From contig JALGAS010000004.1 of NCBI GenBank assembly GCA_023078685.1, positions 5,146,001 to 5,210,000 on the forward strand: DNA of 64,000 nt, in the 5' to 3' direction. Below the pieces are notes generated by a model. It saw only the letters and a list, made by a program, of their open reading frames with translations. It did no database searches and was not told where the DNA came from. Position 1 is the first letter of the stretch, and the number at the start of each line of letters is the position of its first letter. Source of the stretch: Neopestalotiopsis rosae. Taxonomy: Eukaryota; Ascomycota; Sordariomycetes; Amphisphaeriales; Sporocadaceae. Position numbers and translations under genes: made by a program. Positions 43,301 through 57,100 of the stretch are shown here, piece by piece.

Positions 43301-46300
43301 CTGGGATGGATAGATACAGCGCAGCAACCACACACGGCTGACATCTGCCAGTCATTACTTTTTCTCTTCCTCTTTTGTCCTGCGCTCTCTCTTGGTCCGA
43401 TGTCGTCTTTCTATCTGGCTGCCTCTGGCCCAGCACCGTTGTATGTGCAGAGTGGTAGCAGCATGTATGTATGTTTGCATGTGCCTCGTGCAGTAATTGG
43501 CGCCCATGCCAATGCCCTGATTTGCAACAAATTCTACCTAATCGTCGTAAGTACCCATAAGAAAACTTCAGCTAGGATGAACCCTGTTTAGAGCGCGGGA
43601 AGATTGACGATAGTGCGATATGCCACGGGTAGCTTAGCGTGCGTACATACATAGCGCGCGAGCATAGGCAGGGTGCGGGTGGCCCACGGACATCGACCCT
43701 TCGATAGGTGGACGGCTGCGCTGTGCTGCGCATACTGTGTGTGTCTGTTGCTTGATGACCGACCGACCGACCGACCACTACTACGTATGACCTACTGTCA
43801 CCCCGGACAGCGGCGACATGACAGAGGGGATCGCTGCCCGTCTGATGCAGAAGCAATCGCCAAGCGCCCCTTCTAGCCGTGCGTGCTTGCAAGGTCCAGC
43901 CCTAGCATGGTCATTGATTGTGTCTGATATGGAAATGAATAAAGAATTTGGTTTCCACTGGCGAAAGAAACCCCGGGGCTTATCTGCAGACGGGGCAAGG
44001 GCGCAAAATGCCCTGTACGTACTGTATAGCTTGGTGCTCTGGGCTGCCACTCTACACAGTACAATATCGCTTGACTGTTGGTAATAATCCTGGCTCATGT
44101 TTGCCTGTTGCGCGAGTCGCTACTGTGTATGGACCTAGTGTATTCCGTACGTGAGGCACAGTATTCAAACCTTCGCTAGTCTGCTTGACCCTTGGCCATG
44201 TCCCCTGATCCGGAGTCGGTCGCCGAAGGGATTTGCTGAGGACGAGATGGAGAACGGGTATTCCCTTGAAGCTTTGGCCGTGATATGGTCCATTAGCACG
44301 ACTTCCAGGACTAGGGGAGGGCGAAAATAAATCAACACCAAATGGAATCCAGCTACATCTTTGGGCTTAACCAATTTCCTTCATCTTCAGCTCAATCCCC
44401 GCTTCGGCTGATCGTAGTCTAGAGAATCGCTGCAAAATTTCACTGGTCTTCTCTCTCTATCTCTAACTTTTTTTCTGCGCGCCCGTGGTATGGTGTTGCG
44501 AGATCAGAATATCAACAAAGGCCGCTAAGGATGCGACTCTAAACCTGGTGATGCCCAACAGGATTGGGACTTCGGCAAGAGCGCGGCTTACTAGCTGCGG
44601 AAGTTGGGATGGCATGATATATCCCGGCTCGAGTACCAGATATCGGAAACATGCATCTGCAAAGTGCACGAATCCGCATATCGTGGCAGACTATAGCTTT
44701 ATCCAGGAGCTCCGTGCCGTTCCTAGAAATGGGGAAAGGCTTGCATGATAGGTATGCCCTCACAAGCCCAAAAAGAAAAGGGCTCACATAATGCGGGAGA
44801 GGGAGAGGGAGAGCCTGCAATGCGCAAGCCTCGTCGCTTTTGGGTGGTCCTTGGTTGACAATTGTTGGTGTTACTGCATGCTAAACTCAAACTGTCTCGA
44901 TAGCTCTAGGGCATGGGTAAGCCTCGCTCGGGCTGTCGAATGACCTGACGTGAACTGTCAGGGATCAGTGCAATCCGACCAACAGGATTGCAGTCCGGCG
45001 GTCCATATGGGCCTCTGCTACCTTGTACTCCAATGAACAGTGATCAACTTCTTGGATTGAGCCTGCAGCCCGTCCGGACAAATAGCCTGTCCTCTGATAC
45101 TCTCTCTGCATTGTTGGTTGGATGCGATGTAGGCTTGACGGAATAGCCTACGTGTAAGTTACTGCTATGTAGGCGTAGTTGGCGCAATTGTGTAAATATC
45201 ATTCTGTTGGTTCTGTGGCGTTGCTGAAGAAATAGGTACAAAGGAGATCCAAACAAGGGCTTGAGGCTTCTGCATTGGTCAGCCAACCAACAAGTACGTC
45301 AAGGACCGGCCCTTCCCTTGCCATGGAGCAGAAAACGTCGAATGCAAATCCAACATGTTGGTGTGAGGCATGGGGAGCAACAGGGATTGAGGGAGTTGCA
45401 ACCATTGTTGGTAGTTGTATGGATTTGAAGAGTTTTCTGCCACTCGTGAACCGGTGAAGCTCTGATGCTTGACCATTACTTGTGCCAAGGAAATCATGAT
45501 TTCAGAGATGCAATAAAATATGACCAGGCGGCCGAGGGGCGGAAAACACTATACCGAACAACGTCAAGTAGCATCTGAATCAAACTCGTTACGGTTCCAT
45601 CAAATGAATTATCTGTTGTTTGCCGAGATGGAGAGAGGTTTATGGTCGCTGCTGTATTTAAAATTTTGCAGGTCGATGGAACGCCATATGTTGCCTGCGG
45701 GTATGTAATGTATGTCATCGACTGGCAACAACGTCGATGAAACCTTGGGATGCTGCCAAAGATATTGGCAGCAATGTTAGTAATACACATTCCATCAGCG
45801 TCCTTGTCCGTCGTGAGAAGAGCAATGTTATTTTCGGAGCCAGGCCTTGCTCAACAAAAGGCACGAGCGTCTGCATAGGATCCCCAAGGACCCTGTCCTG
45901 TGGAATTGACTACCACGAGTGCCGTAAACTCACCACCAGGAACGAGTTCCGACATTGCGGAGCTCACTGTACTAAGTACAACAGTCCTTGACTTCAAAGG
46001 TCATAGGCAATGAATGGCTCAGAAGCATCGGCTTGCTCAAAAGACATGATCCGGGCTGGAAATTCCAAATCGTGCTGTTGGAGCCGCCATAGTGTATTGT
46101 AATCTCATTACCCAGGTAGTGCGGAATTGGCGACCATTGAGGGGGTTCTTAGACTGCAGATCGAGGCAGAACGAATGAGGACTTGCAAAGTCTGACTCGC
46201 ACTCCTCGTATCCTGGTCGGCCGCTGTGGATTTACCTGAGGCGCCACTGTTTGAAGGTATGTAGCTGGCAGCCGTTATCATAGCACGTGGGATAAGTTTG

Positions 46301-49060
46301 AACGGCTGAGATTTAGATTGATGAATCCCGACTTTTAGTTTACTCTGGAACGTGCCAATGGCCATTCACCAAGGCCATACCGGAAGTTTGAATAGTCTTG
46401 GATGAGAGTACGGGATATGAACCTGAGACCTATGGTTGCAAGTAGACGGGCAGTTGATGGCTGGGCGCTAACACTAGACGATGTCATGAACACTGCCATA
46501 AGCTTGGTCGATGACCAACACGGTCTGGTAGGGGGAGTAGCGGATGCGGCATGATGAGGATTTGTAGCGATGTCAGTATCGTCCGCTCATGAAGACGATC
46601 TGATGACCAACTGGGTCTGATGCTGAGCCATTTCTGATGAGTTGGAGCCTTCGGGCATTTGGCTCGTCAAAGATGACCGAATAGAAATGCAGGGCCTTGA
46701 TATTGACGGTCGCGAGGGACGAAAATGGGGCCGATGAGTGAATCTGGCGGCCCTATGAAAATCTCCACGGGACAGGTTGACAGGGACCAGGCCCAGGATT
46801 GCCCTTGTCCAAGTACTGGCCCACCTCTTGGCCAGTGGAGATGTCATGGAGGGCCAGGCCGGGCAGGTTGGCAGGCAGGATCAGTATTGCAGGTAGCCCA
46901 AGCCGAGTGCGATTGGGGTCTATGGAAATACCTCATTATGACTGAAGCCAGCAGCGTTTAGAGTATTGGCTGTTGGTTGGGAGCGCTCGTCGGACTGTTG
47001 CTGTAGGTGGTATCCAGTAGTCGCACAGTACCGAACGATGATGGGGTTTGAGGGGCGCATCGCACCCAACGACGAGGGACGATGCGATAGCATTGTGGAC
47101 GCTTGGACGGCTGATCTGCCGGCGGTCGATCCGCCGAATCTGTGAGTTCGAGTCCAGCTGATGAACTCACAGGCTCGTCAGCAATCGGTGGGCGACCATT
47201 CATCGTGAGCCATCAGTAAACTGCGCTGCGTTTCGCTCGCTTGTGCGCCGGCGGGGTAAAGGTAAACAGTGAGCGAGCGGGTCTGACAAGATGGAAGGTG
47301 AGGAGGCACTCGATACGGTATTCCGCAGCCTACATACCTGGGTATTCTTCCGTACCTACCACTATCTTTGCTTCAATGTCCACTATCGGACAATTAATGT
47401 TCTTGTCGTATCAATAATGGAGGGACGGGCGAGACAAGAACGGATTTGAAGATGCGACATTACGGCTAAGCTGTAAATGTAGTTTAGGTAAGTACAGCAG
47501 CCAGGTAACGTTAGTGTAGTAGATGTTCTTAATTTGTCAAACCCCGGCCACTGTAATCGTTGCGAAATTGAATGGAATAAATGGGGGCTTGACCTTGACT
47601 TGGAGTCGTTTCAATCGCTGTTGCTTTTTCGTGAACTGTCCGGGTCCTCCTTTCCTGATGTCAACTTTGGGGTCTCAAAGGTCATCGGCATCCCTCGTAC
47701 GTACCTACCTTACCCTACCTGGTCTTCCTGCTAGTGCCTGCCTGCCTGCCTTACTTACCAGGTACCTTGTCTACCTACCTGCATAAACCTGCATTGGACA
47801 TAGTACTCCGTACTGATTGATTTTCATGCTTACCTTGGTGATCCTCACCAACCTAGCCTCAAGCCCAGACACATGTACTGCTAGGTACGGGCATATTTTC
47901 CGTGGCTACCTTGTCGTAAACGAGTGGTGCCTTGCGTTGTCGAGTCCATGAAAGACAGACAGCACTCAACTGTCAAGTATGCAACGAGACAAGACTTGTC
48001 AGGTATGCAGGCAGTCGGGTATAACGCAGGTGGGTAATGTAGGTCATCGTGGGCACTTCCGAGCTGCCCCCCATTCGGAGTCTACTGTATATGTATGCAG
48101 GTAGCTTGCTAAGCTATGCTCCATAACAGCAGCCAAACCTCACATGCATTGAAGCTTTCCAGTCACGGTTCTTCATTATTATTACTACTAAGATGGTCTG
48201 CCAAGGCAATGATAATATTGGAACCTTACTCACTGCTACCGGCTCTTGAACTTGCCTTCTTTGGTCTCCCGGGCCCTGCTCTGAACTGCACTAGGTTAGT
48301 TGCTACCATTTAGCAGCAGTGCATTCAACTAAATAGCTAGACCTCGGGAGCTGCCTTCATCCGCCGCTTGTTAGTCGCTCTCATCACATTGCTGACGTCC
48401 AACAAGGGACATGATCGGCTCCGCTAAGCGCATGTCCATTCAGCCATCGTGACGATCTTCAACAACAGCTTCAAAACGGCGAATCTCACTAAAGAAGAGG
48501 AGCAGAGCTGTGCCGTATACAAACACTGACGTTCTCAGCACTGTGTCACGAGGTGTCGCTGTACCTTTCTGCAGCGCATTAGTCATGACGGAAACACTCA
48601 CCGCGCTCAAGGCCAGTTGAATTGTGTACTTCTTTTTCCGACTACATGCCTCCATATCCGTCTTTCAGATTACTGCCTTGATATGAGATGCTCATATTCT
48701 GTATCATACAAGGAGCTCATCCAGCGACCTCGCTGTTTGTTGCTCTTGTCAACAGGTCCCAAGGCCCCGAGGTGCCCAACCGTCTCCATGTATCGCATCT
48801 TTCGCTGCGCAACCCCCCAGTCGGGTTGAGGATGGTCGCTTCCAGTTTTGCGCCAGACGTAAAAAGTAGTACGTAGTAGTAGTATTTTTCACGACTTTTC
48901 CGGGGTATCTAAAGTGTGGGTGCGTTACTTCGCTCTGCACACTCTCCTGATACTCCTACTGTGAGTTTTCTCTTTTTCGTCAGTCTTCTTACCATTGGAG
49001 GCACGCACACACACCACACACACACGTTGTCTTCCCTGTCTCTGCCGCACCCACGCGCAC
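40369..49060. other. Large gene-free region
   Basis: No supportable gene in about 8.7 kb, on either strand. There are scattered microsatellites: (GCAC)n near 42350, (GACC)5 at 43757-43776 and TACC-rich sequence at 47700-47785. Three copies of the nonamer TACGGAGTA occur, at 42648, 42777 and, inverted, 47804. Short frames here lack domains and are interrupted. The region probably serves as distal upstream sequence of the CENP-B-type gene, possibly with unannotated non-coding transcripts. Confidence 0.5.
43757..43776. repeat. (GACC)5 microsatellite
   Basis: Five perfect tandem copies of GACC in the gene-free region. Confidence 0.9.
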
Positions 49061-50439
49061 ACTACACAGTATGCTCTTGCTCGAAAGAGCTAGAGCATCT
49101 GGTAGTAGTATTCCGTGGCAGCGAGAAACTCATGTTTTCTCTCTCCTCTCTCTTTCTATCCCTCAAAGACCCCCCGTCTGGAGAGGACCCTCGTCTAGTC
49201 TGCCCAGCCAGCCCCAAAGAACGCTCCGCCCGTTGTCCACACACACGCACATACATTGAGCTCCGTCTCTTGGTTGTACCTTATTTCATCTGTTCTCTTC
49301 TTCTATAGGCCCTCGCAAGGTTGTTTCTGGTCCTGTCATACCATGCCCTACTTCATACTACTACCAGCTACTTTACTACCTTACCTTGGTCCCCGTTCAC
49401 ACACACACGCCCCTACCCCCCTCCATCTCACCCATCTTCTGGGCCTGGGCCCAGAATCCACTCGACCAAGAACCCGGTCGTTGCATACAAACCCATAGGA
49501 ACTCACATATGTATCAATCTACAGCCCTCTTTCACTTCTGCATTTGGGCCTGCTTCTGTCGTGCGTCGAGTACTACTGTCTAAACAAGACCCGACCGTCA
49601 GACTGCATTGCGGCGTCAACCTCCTGCAGCAGATCGACTCTCTCGTTGGTGAATTACTGCTTTTTCCTTCTTCACTTCCCTGCAGCTTGTTTGCTGCTAC
49701 ACCGTCTAGTCCTCCCCTCGGTCTGTCTATCTGTCGGTCGTTACCTCTTGTGCCAGCACCAGAACCGAAAGAGAAAAAGAGAGCAACGCGCTGTACCATA
49801 CTTCGTTATTGCTCATCCTTCCACTCCGAGACCAGGTGCATACAAGCGCCAATACAGACCAGTCCCGATTCAGTCGCTCACACCATCCCCAACGAGCAGA
49901 GCAAGCATCTTATAGTTGGAGGTCTTTTACTACTGCTACTGCTACAACACCCACTGACTGACTATAAGTGTCTGTTGGCACTGGGTTTCGGACCTCGTTC
50001 TCGGCTGTTTTTCCCGCGCCTGGGTACATATACTCGACTATCTACTGGAGGCGACCCTCTGCCTTTCTCCGCCATCCTCCTTTAGGAGCTTTGCCCAACC
50101 AATCCTCCAGCGTCGCTGCAGCTTGCAACCGTTATGCGAGGGATCTGACCTACACACAGTCCACCGCATTGCCCCTTCAGTGCCCCAATTGGCTGGTTGG
50201 ATATGCATGTGGTTTCCCGTCCGTAAAGGCCAAACCACAAATTCAGATCCGGCAGATCTCCACCGACTGCGAGTCCCAATTTCTCACATGGTGTGTATGG
50301 GCGCGTGTACATACATAGATACACTGGGCCTACGGCAGATCTCAGAGACTACGTCGTGATCTCAACTCCATGCGGCCGGGGCGCGGACTGATACCATTTG
50401 AACCTCTTTTACTATAAGAGGTTGCGCTGTGGAGGCGAG
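49061..50439 (+). promoter_or_regulatory. CT-rich proximal promoter/leader of the CENP-B-type gene
   Basis: About 1.4 kb of pyrimidine-rich plus strand with CA repeats, typical of the leader of a fungal regulator gene. Composition keeps long frames open by chance, for example 49321-50085. Several ATGs precede the main start, so uORFs are likely if this is transcribed. Confidence 0.45.
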
Positions 50440-52235
50440 ATGCACAACATGATCAGCTCGTCCGGTATGGACCAGGATAGCCATCTTGCCATGGACAGCT
50501 CATACCCCAATGACCATTGGAACAGCATGAATCCGTACAGTCAGATCTCTATCTCACCTTCGGGAGGGGAATACTACATGCCGTCCAGCTATCATGGGCT
50601 TCCATCCGAGTCTATCAACTCTAGTCATATGGCACCACCGCCTATTCCACATCAACTACAACCACCGCACCATCAACAACACCACCAAGGCGGACACTAC
50701 ACCAATCCAATGCCACATCAACTGTTGATTCATTCGCAAAATACCGCGTCGCAAGTGAGTTGGCCAAGTCTGCGCACAAACCCAAGCCAGACTTATGGAA
50801 ATGCACCGATACGGATTCCACCTCGAGCAACGCCGCCACTCAAACAGCAGCCCAAGTTGCCGTCTCTCACCACGTCAACACCACGAAAAACTTTGACCAA
50901 TGAAGATCGCCGACGGATGTGCCAGTACGCTGAGGACCATCCCAATGTCAAGCAAACGGAGATTGGACTCAAATTTGGTGTAGAGAGAAGGTGGGTGGCT
51001 TGTTCGTCTGTCATGTCGATTGCTAATGTTTTTCATGTAGTACTGTATCCAAGGTCTTACGGAAGAAGGACCAATATCTCAATCAGGATGACCGAGCTGG
51101 CTCTCCAGTGAAAAAGCCAAATAAGGGGAAGAATGCTGGCGAGCTGGAGCGGACGCTCTTGAACTGGGCTAGGAACCAAGTGCGAAAAGGAGTGCTGGTG
51201 AGCGACGAGGAGCTCGAAAAGCAAGCGAAGGCATTTTTTGCTGTGACTGGTAGCTCTGACGATCCAGCTAAGATGATCAACAAGAACTGGCTCGAGAAAT
51301 TCAAGCAAAAGAACGGCCTAGGACGCGGGAAACAGATTCGAAGGGCATCAGAAACTGCCATACCGGACGATGCCAAACTCTCGACAGAGTCGCCGATCAT
51401 TTCAGCCTCGCAGACACCAGGTGGCGTCTCTCCAGTGTCGCCTATCGAATCAGGAACACCACCAGTCGTGTCCGCCACACCGAGCAACGAGGGAATGGAC
51501 CGACCCACGGGTTTCTCCGGATTCGACAGCATTCAGTATAAGCATTCACAAAACGCTTCCACGATTGATGGTGCCATTGCTGATCCTGCCTCCGCTTCGT
51601 TCTCTGCTGGGGCTTTCAGTCCGAACTCTCAGTTCACGTTCTCTCCGGATCCAAACAGTGGGTTATTTGACCCACAGCGCTTGCCCATGGAGGCCGATGC
51701 CTTCCACCGACCGAGAAGTCAGACATTTCCGACTTTGGATATCGAATTTGTTCAACAGCAGTCGTCCGAGCCCCCTACCCCCAAGTACAGCGCCTCCACC
51801 ACTGCTCCTTCATCTGCCTTGGATTCGCCAGCACACGAGATTTCTGCCCACCCTTTTGGAGTTGACTCAACTATCTCTCCTATACTACACCACAGCCGGA
51901 GCAGTAGTAGCCTTGGTGGAAGATCAACTCATACACCTATTCTGCCAAGCACGGCGGTATCATCGCCGAGTTCTCCCACGCAGGAAGATGCCCGGAGGGC
52001 CGCAGATACACTGCTCAATTTTATGCAAGGCCATGGGCTAACGAATAGTGACGAGTTCGCAACAATCATGCGATTGACTGAGAAATTGCGGATACACCAG
52101 CAGCAACACCAAACCTTCAAGCCTTTGTTACCGGCCGGGATGATGGGTGGACTGACCAGGATACCCGAGGGAGACGCAGAAATGTCGAACAACGCGGCGC
52201 ACATGGTGAAGGATGAAGCAATGATGACCGGCTAG
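50440..52235 (+). CDS. CENP-B-type HTH DNA-binding protein
   Basis: Two exons (50440-50990 and 51041-52235) give 581 aa. The N-terminal 145 residues are disordered and rich in Ser, His, Gln and Pro. The first helix-turn-helix (about 148-198) reads LTNEDRRRMCQYAEDHPNVK and continues to the intron, which falls inside it. A second HTH of CENPB type (about 205-275) contains ELERTLLNWARNQVRKG and INKNWLEKFKQKNG. The rest is disordered, with a helical segment near the end (EDARRAADTLLNFMQ, TIMRLTEKL). There is no DDE transposase core, so this is the host-type regulator seen across Pezizomycotina and not a pogo transposase. It presumably binds DNA in the nucleus; targets are unknown. The frame is open upstream without an ATG, so 50440 or 50449 is the start. 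Confidence 0.85.
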
Positions 52236-54153
52236 AGTCATGCCGAAAGGCGACATCAGTCGGTCCTCCTCGACCGGGTTTCAGCTGGCCTCGGCACATC
52301 ACTTGGAAAAGAGCTTATCTACGAACACATACATTGAAGATCTGTATTCAGAGCCAACAACATGTCATGCAACATCGACCGATTACAGAACCCAAACTCG
52401 TCCCACGACGACAATAAAAACGACCGCCCACGCGGAATTGGAACAGCCGGAAAAGGTCGACGGTCTGAAACAGCCATCGCCGTCGTTTTCTTTCTATACT
52501 ATCGTCTTTGACTTTCCAAGATTTGTCCCTGCTCACGCGTTTATCGGGACATTACAAAATCATACTTCTTTTCTGGTTCCTGATTTCAGTATATACAAAC
52601 TACATCGATCACTCGATTTGTAAACCGTTTATCTGTCTGTCTGACTTTCTTTTCTCTTTCTCCTTTGCTTAAATTGAGGTTGCTGGTATTCCAGACATGT
52701 TCGTTTTTCTTTTGGATTTTTATCTGGGCTATTTGACAGGCAAGATGGTCTTGCTGGAGAACATATTCGAAATGGGCATTTCCGAAGATTATGGCTGCTT
52801 CACAGCACTACTGGGACACCAATGTTTGTTTTGTTTGTTTTGAACTTCCTTTGGTAGGCATGTGGGTTTCTAATCGATCTAGTTGTCAACCATGGTGGAT
52901 CTACTTCTGTTTTTTCATGAGGCGATTAAGGGCATACATTGGAGATAGCGTGTCCAAAAGGGAAAAAAGGCTTGTGAACTGATGCACCTAGAGGTGGCTT
53001 CTTGGCCAGCTTCTATTCGGTGTGTCTGACGTTTGCGGTACAGCATTCACAAGATCGTAAATGAATGAAAGGTCTCACACAAGAATTGGTAGAGGTACTG
53101 CCTCTTTGACATTATGGTACATCTACATTTTGATCTGCTGCAAGGCATGCGTGCACACTTTCGTTGCTCCTCCATTGACCATCATATGGATGACTGAGAC
53201 CTCAGCTAAGCAGGAGTGGTATGCCTGAAAACCTCACCACATCCGGTAGAGAAACCTGAGTCCCAAATGCCACCTTCTCTCGAAAGAGCACGGGCAAAAG
53301 AGTTGACGTACTTTGTGTGTCAAGATCGGCTCCCTTTGAGGCTGGAAACAAACGAACGACCAATTACACGTATCGTAAATCCCATGCATTGGGTTCCCCC
53401 GCCTTCGTTAGGAAGAATGTATGCAATGGGCGGTACGAGGACGAGGAAGTGGAAAGCAACCATGACCATTAACCGAAATGCAGCTTGGGGTGATCCGAAT
53501 GTTCCCCGGTTGGCTGAAAAATAAAAGATGCACACCCGACAAGAAATAAAAAACACACAAAATGCGAGATGAGGAGATACCTGATACCTAGAAACGGGCA
53601 TCAATGAAGTCATGATCATCATACATAGTATGGTATATTTCCCGCCGCAAGGCACCAGAAAATGCGAGACAACCCAAAAACAGAAAACCAAAACCTAAAA
53701 ATGTGATGGATCATCTGTCAAGGAAAGTTTTTCTTTACTTCCCGGGTTCCCCTAGAGGGCCTAGATTCTTTGCTATTAGAAAAAAGCCCCTTCTCAGCCC
53801 TGCTGAAAAAAAAAGAGTACGTACTTCGTACGTAAGATGGCATCAGATTTTCCTTAAGCGACCACTGCCCAACCAACGCAGGCCGTCCTTAGTTCCAGGG
53901 GCGCGACACACACACACACACACATTCACAAACACACCCACACTTTTAGCTCTCGAGGCCAAGGATACCTATCTTGTAAGAAAATAGAAAATCAATTCAC
54001 AATTATATTTATATATAATTATTTTTTTTCATGGGGTATCAATTTCTAAAGAAATTACTCATGGGGAAATTGGGAGACAGTTCTAGACCCTCACCCCTCG
54101 ATATATGTCTGCAAAAAAAACTCCGAATGCTGGCACCACAAGCGAATTCACCT
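52236..54153. other. Convergent intergenic region
   Basis: It holds the 3' flanks of the CENP-B-type gene (+) and the PXA gene (-). An (AC)n microsatellite lies at 53906-53924, an AT-rich patch at 53990-54040, and a palindrome ACGTACTTCGTACGT near 53820. I see no gene. Confidence 0.5.
53906..53924. repeat. (AC)n microsatellite
   Basis: Nineteen bases of alternating A and C in the intergenic space. Confidence 0.9.
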
Positions 54154-57100
54154 CTAGCTAAGCCGTTCCTCCCATAACTCAATGATGCCCTTTTCAGACA
54201 ATTCGGGCATCAATCGCACCAGAATTAATTCTAGCATCCCGTATATGAGGTGCTTATTGCAATATTCATCCGAGAAGACATCGAGAATACCAGACTCGAT
54301 CTCGGATAGTATTATCTCTTCTTTAGGATCGGGCATGGCTTGTGAAGAAGATGATGATGGGTCGTTGCTGATAGTGCCATGCTTATTCTCCGAACCCCGC
54401 CTCGCCATTGGAGTCTTTTGGTCGCTGAATTTGCTGTGGCTTTCAGAACCCCGTTCAAAGCGGCTCGCTTGGGCATCCTTGTGCTCATCCGTTATGGAGC
54501 CGTCGTCGACAACGGAATGGTTTCCAGAAGCGGATTTGCCGAGTCTGACCTGAGGTGCTTCGGGGACATGGGCTAGACCCTTCATATTTTCCAAGTCAGT
54601 AGGGCGCCATTTCTGATTGCCTGCCCAGAGCGAAACCGATCCAAAGTATACTCTGCCCATACTCTTCGGAATAACGCCCCAGATTGCACTAGCGCATCTC
54701 CGCCGTAAAGCCAGTAACTCCTCTTCTGAGGAAGGCGGAAAAAGCGAAGAGACGCCTGGAGCATTATTTGGGAATAGAGCTGCGCGGATGGACTTTAGTA
54801 ATGGAGGAAGCCGATCTGAATCGAGTACACTAGTCTGGATGTAGTGTGATAAGAGCCTATAAAGGTATAAAATGTTAGTCTCAACCTCCGTATGCACAAG
54901 TATCATCAAGCATGACAGCCGTAAATATGGAAATACGTTGCGTAGAGGAGGAAATGTTCAAGTTTCCATGCATAATGTATTTGGACGTTTCAGCATGAAG
55001 TGACGGCATAGAAGCGCAAGGGCGGGAGATCTATTGGGCATAAGTCACACTGTGATAGGGGAGATGACGAAACAATGTCAAGCTTTTGACATCCTAGCCA
55101 TCGCGATGATGAATTGCGCGTTATAGTAACAACTACTTGATGTTGTGACACGGACATTATAGAAGGTGGCATGCAATGGTATACAACTCCCTGTTCGACA
55201 GCGAGATGCCCGAACTCAAGAGCTCTGGGTGTACACAAGCAAAAACAGCATCCCCACTAGAGACGACTTGTCAGAGACCGTCACTAGATGAGTCCATGGT
55301 GTGTACAGAGTATACAGTGCATGTTTCTTCCAAGAAAGCCACCAGATGTTTTTTGCAAGAATGCTCACGGGGCCGCACGCATGGAGCCCTGTCTACAGAC
55401 GTCGGCAATGATAATAATTCATGGAGACTAGTACTGCCTGAGCCTCTGCGTGAAATCTGGTGTTGATCTCCAAAACCATCGGCTAGAGTCCTGTCGCGTG
55501 GAAGATCAATGTGCGTTAAGGGAAGAAAATTTGTACGATCGCACCGGGGTTCGGAATCGAATCAAACAGTGTGTGTCGAGAGTCTGGTAAGATGGGTCGC
55601 AATCCTTGTTGGTAGTACCAGGTTGGGCGCGTATGTGAGGCTTCCGGATGGTCAGGCCGCCTTAGCCCCACGCCGGTCAAGGTGCAATCAGATAAAGAAT
55701 CGCCAGTTCTCTCAGGCTATTGGTTGGACTGCGAGAGTGAAAAAGGCGAGCCTAGTGTTGTAGTATCTCCGGCAATAGCGAAACACCCCAATGATGCCTC
55801 ATGCGATGGAACTACCCACGGGCATGATCGTGCAAGATTTTGGGTCGGAGGGTCACACAACTTTGTGTGTGCACTAAGGCTCTGGTAATGGTGGGCTCGA
55901 TGTCTGTGTGGGAATAACGCTTGTATCATATCGGACACACGGCTAAGGGAAAACGCCCGCTTCGTGAATAAGCGGCCTGGCGTTATAGGACATTTCAAAA
56001 ATGCCTGTCCTCTACACTTGTGAGGAGAAGCTTCTTCAGAATCTGACTGGACCATGCTAGATCCAGTGACCTGAGCTATATGCGGGTAGATGAATTAGGG
56101 AATTGCAGCCTACCTGTCAAGGACGCCATTATACCCTGCGAGCTGTCCAGGTCCTTTCGTGGCGCTCCATTGCATCATGGAAAGAGCTCCTTCAAGCCAC
56201 GGCATGCGCGCGTCCATTTCAAGCAGATTGGCGATACACGGCCATAGTTTGAATTCGGCGATGGGTACTCTGGTTGGTCCCTCTCGCGGATCATGGCTCG
56301 AAATGGGGTTGTACGATTTCTGGCTTTTCTGTTGGTCAATCGCTACTGGATTTTTGACGAACAGTGTTTCTGTCCGTGGAGGGAGCGACCTTGATAGAAC
56401 CCATGTACTGATGAGGATGCGTATTATATTGACCATGAGAAAACCCAGTTGGACCAAAGACCAGAACCACTCCGTTGGATATGAGCGGGAGGCGTTTTTC
56501 ACTGGCGGCGTACCGTCCTCGATAGATTCACCCTCAAGAATTGTTGGCGCAAGTTGATCAGGAGACTCGGATGGCCGAGTTTCACTCTTGACTAGCCTTG
56601 TCAACATGATAAAAATCTCCAATAATAGCCATGGTTCAGATAGTTTCTTGGCCACGAGATTGCCGATAATCAGCTCGGAGAATATCTGGCCAACTAGAGA
56701 CGTCAAGCACTCGTTTTCAAGATCCTCCGTAGGCAGCAACAGAGCGAGCACTCCCTGAACGAGTAATTGACGGTACGCAGCCTCATTGTCAGCCTGTGCC
56801 TGGGCGCTTCTAGTATCGCCTGGCCGCGGCAGGGGAGATAGTGCAGGTATTGGCCACAGCGAGTGATAAATTTCTCGATGATTGGTCTGCAGAGGGAGCT
56901 TGGCCGCCGAATTAGTCGCAGTACGGTACGCTGCATTGACCCATTAGCTGACGCAAACTTGAAAATCGCAAATGTGGGAAGGAGTCGTCGGGGTGGTTGG
57001 TGATAGGCAAAGGAGTACTATAGACGGCGCAGACGTTGATCGCAAACTGACCTCTGACATGTGCGTCCAGCAATTCGGGTAACTCGTCAAATAAGAGACT

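Noticed and set aside
47120..47175. B-box-like GTTCGAGTCC, possible tRNA
   Set aside because: No matching A box, acceptor stem or T stem can be formed around it.
49321..50085. 254-codon plus-strand frame upstream of the CENP-B-type gene
   Set aside because: The region is a pyrimidine-rich leader where stop codons are rare in all frames. The product is a Pro/Leu/Ser-rich string without domains, and overlapping frames are equally open.
50440..52235. CENP-B-type protein as a pogo/Tigger transposase
   Set aside because: Only the DNA-binding HTH domains are present. No DDE catalytic domain follows and no terminal inverted repeats flank it, so a host regulator is the better reading.
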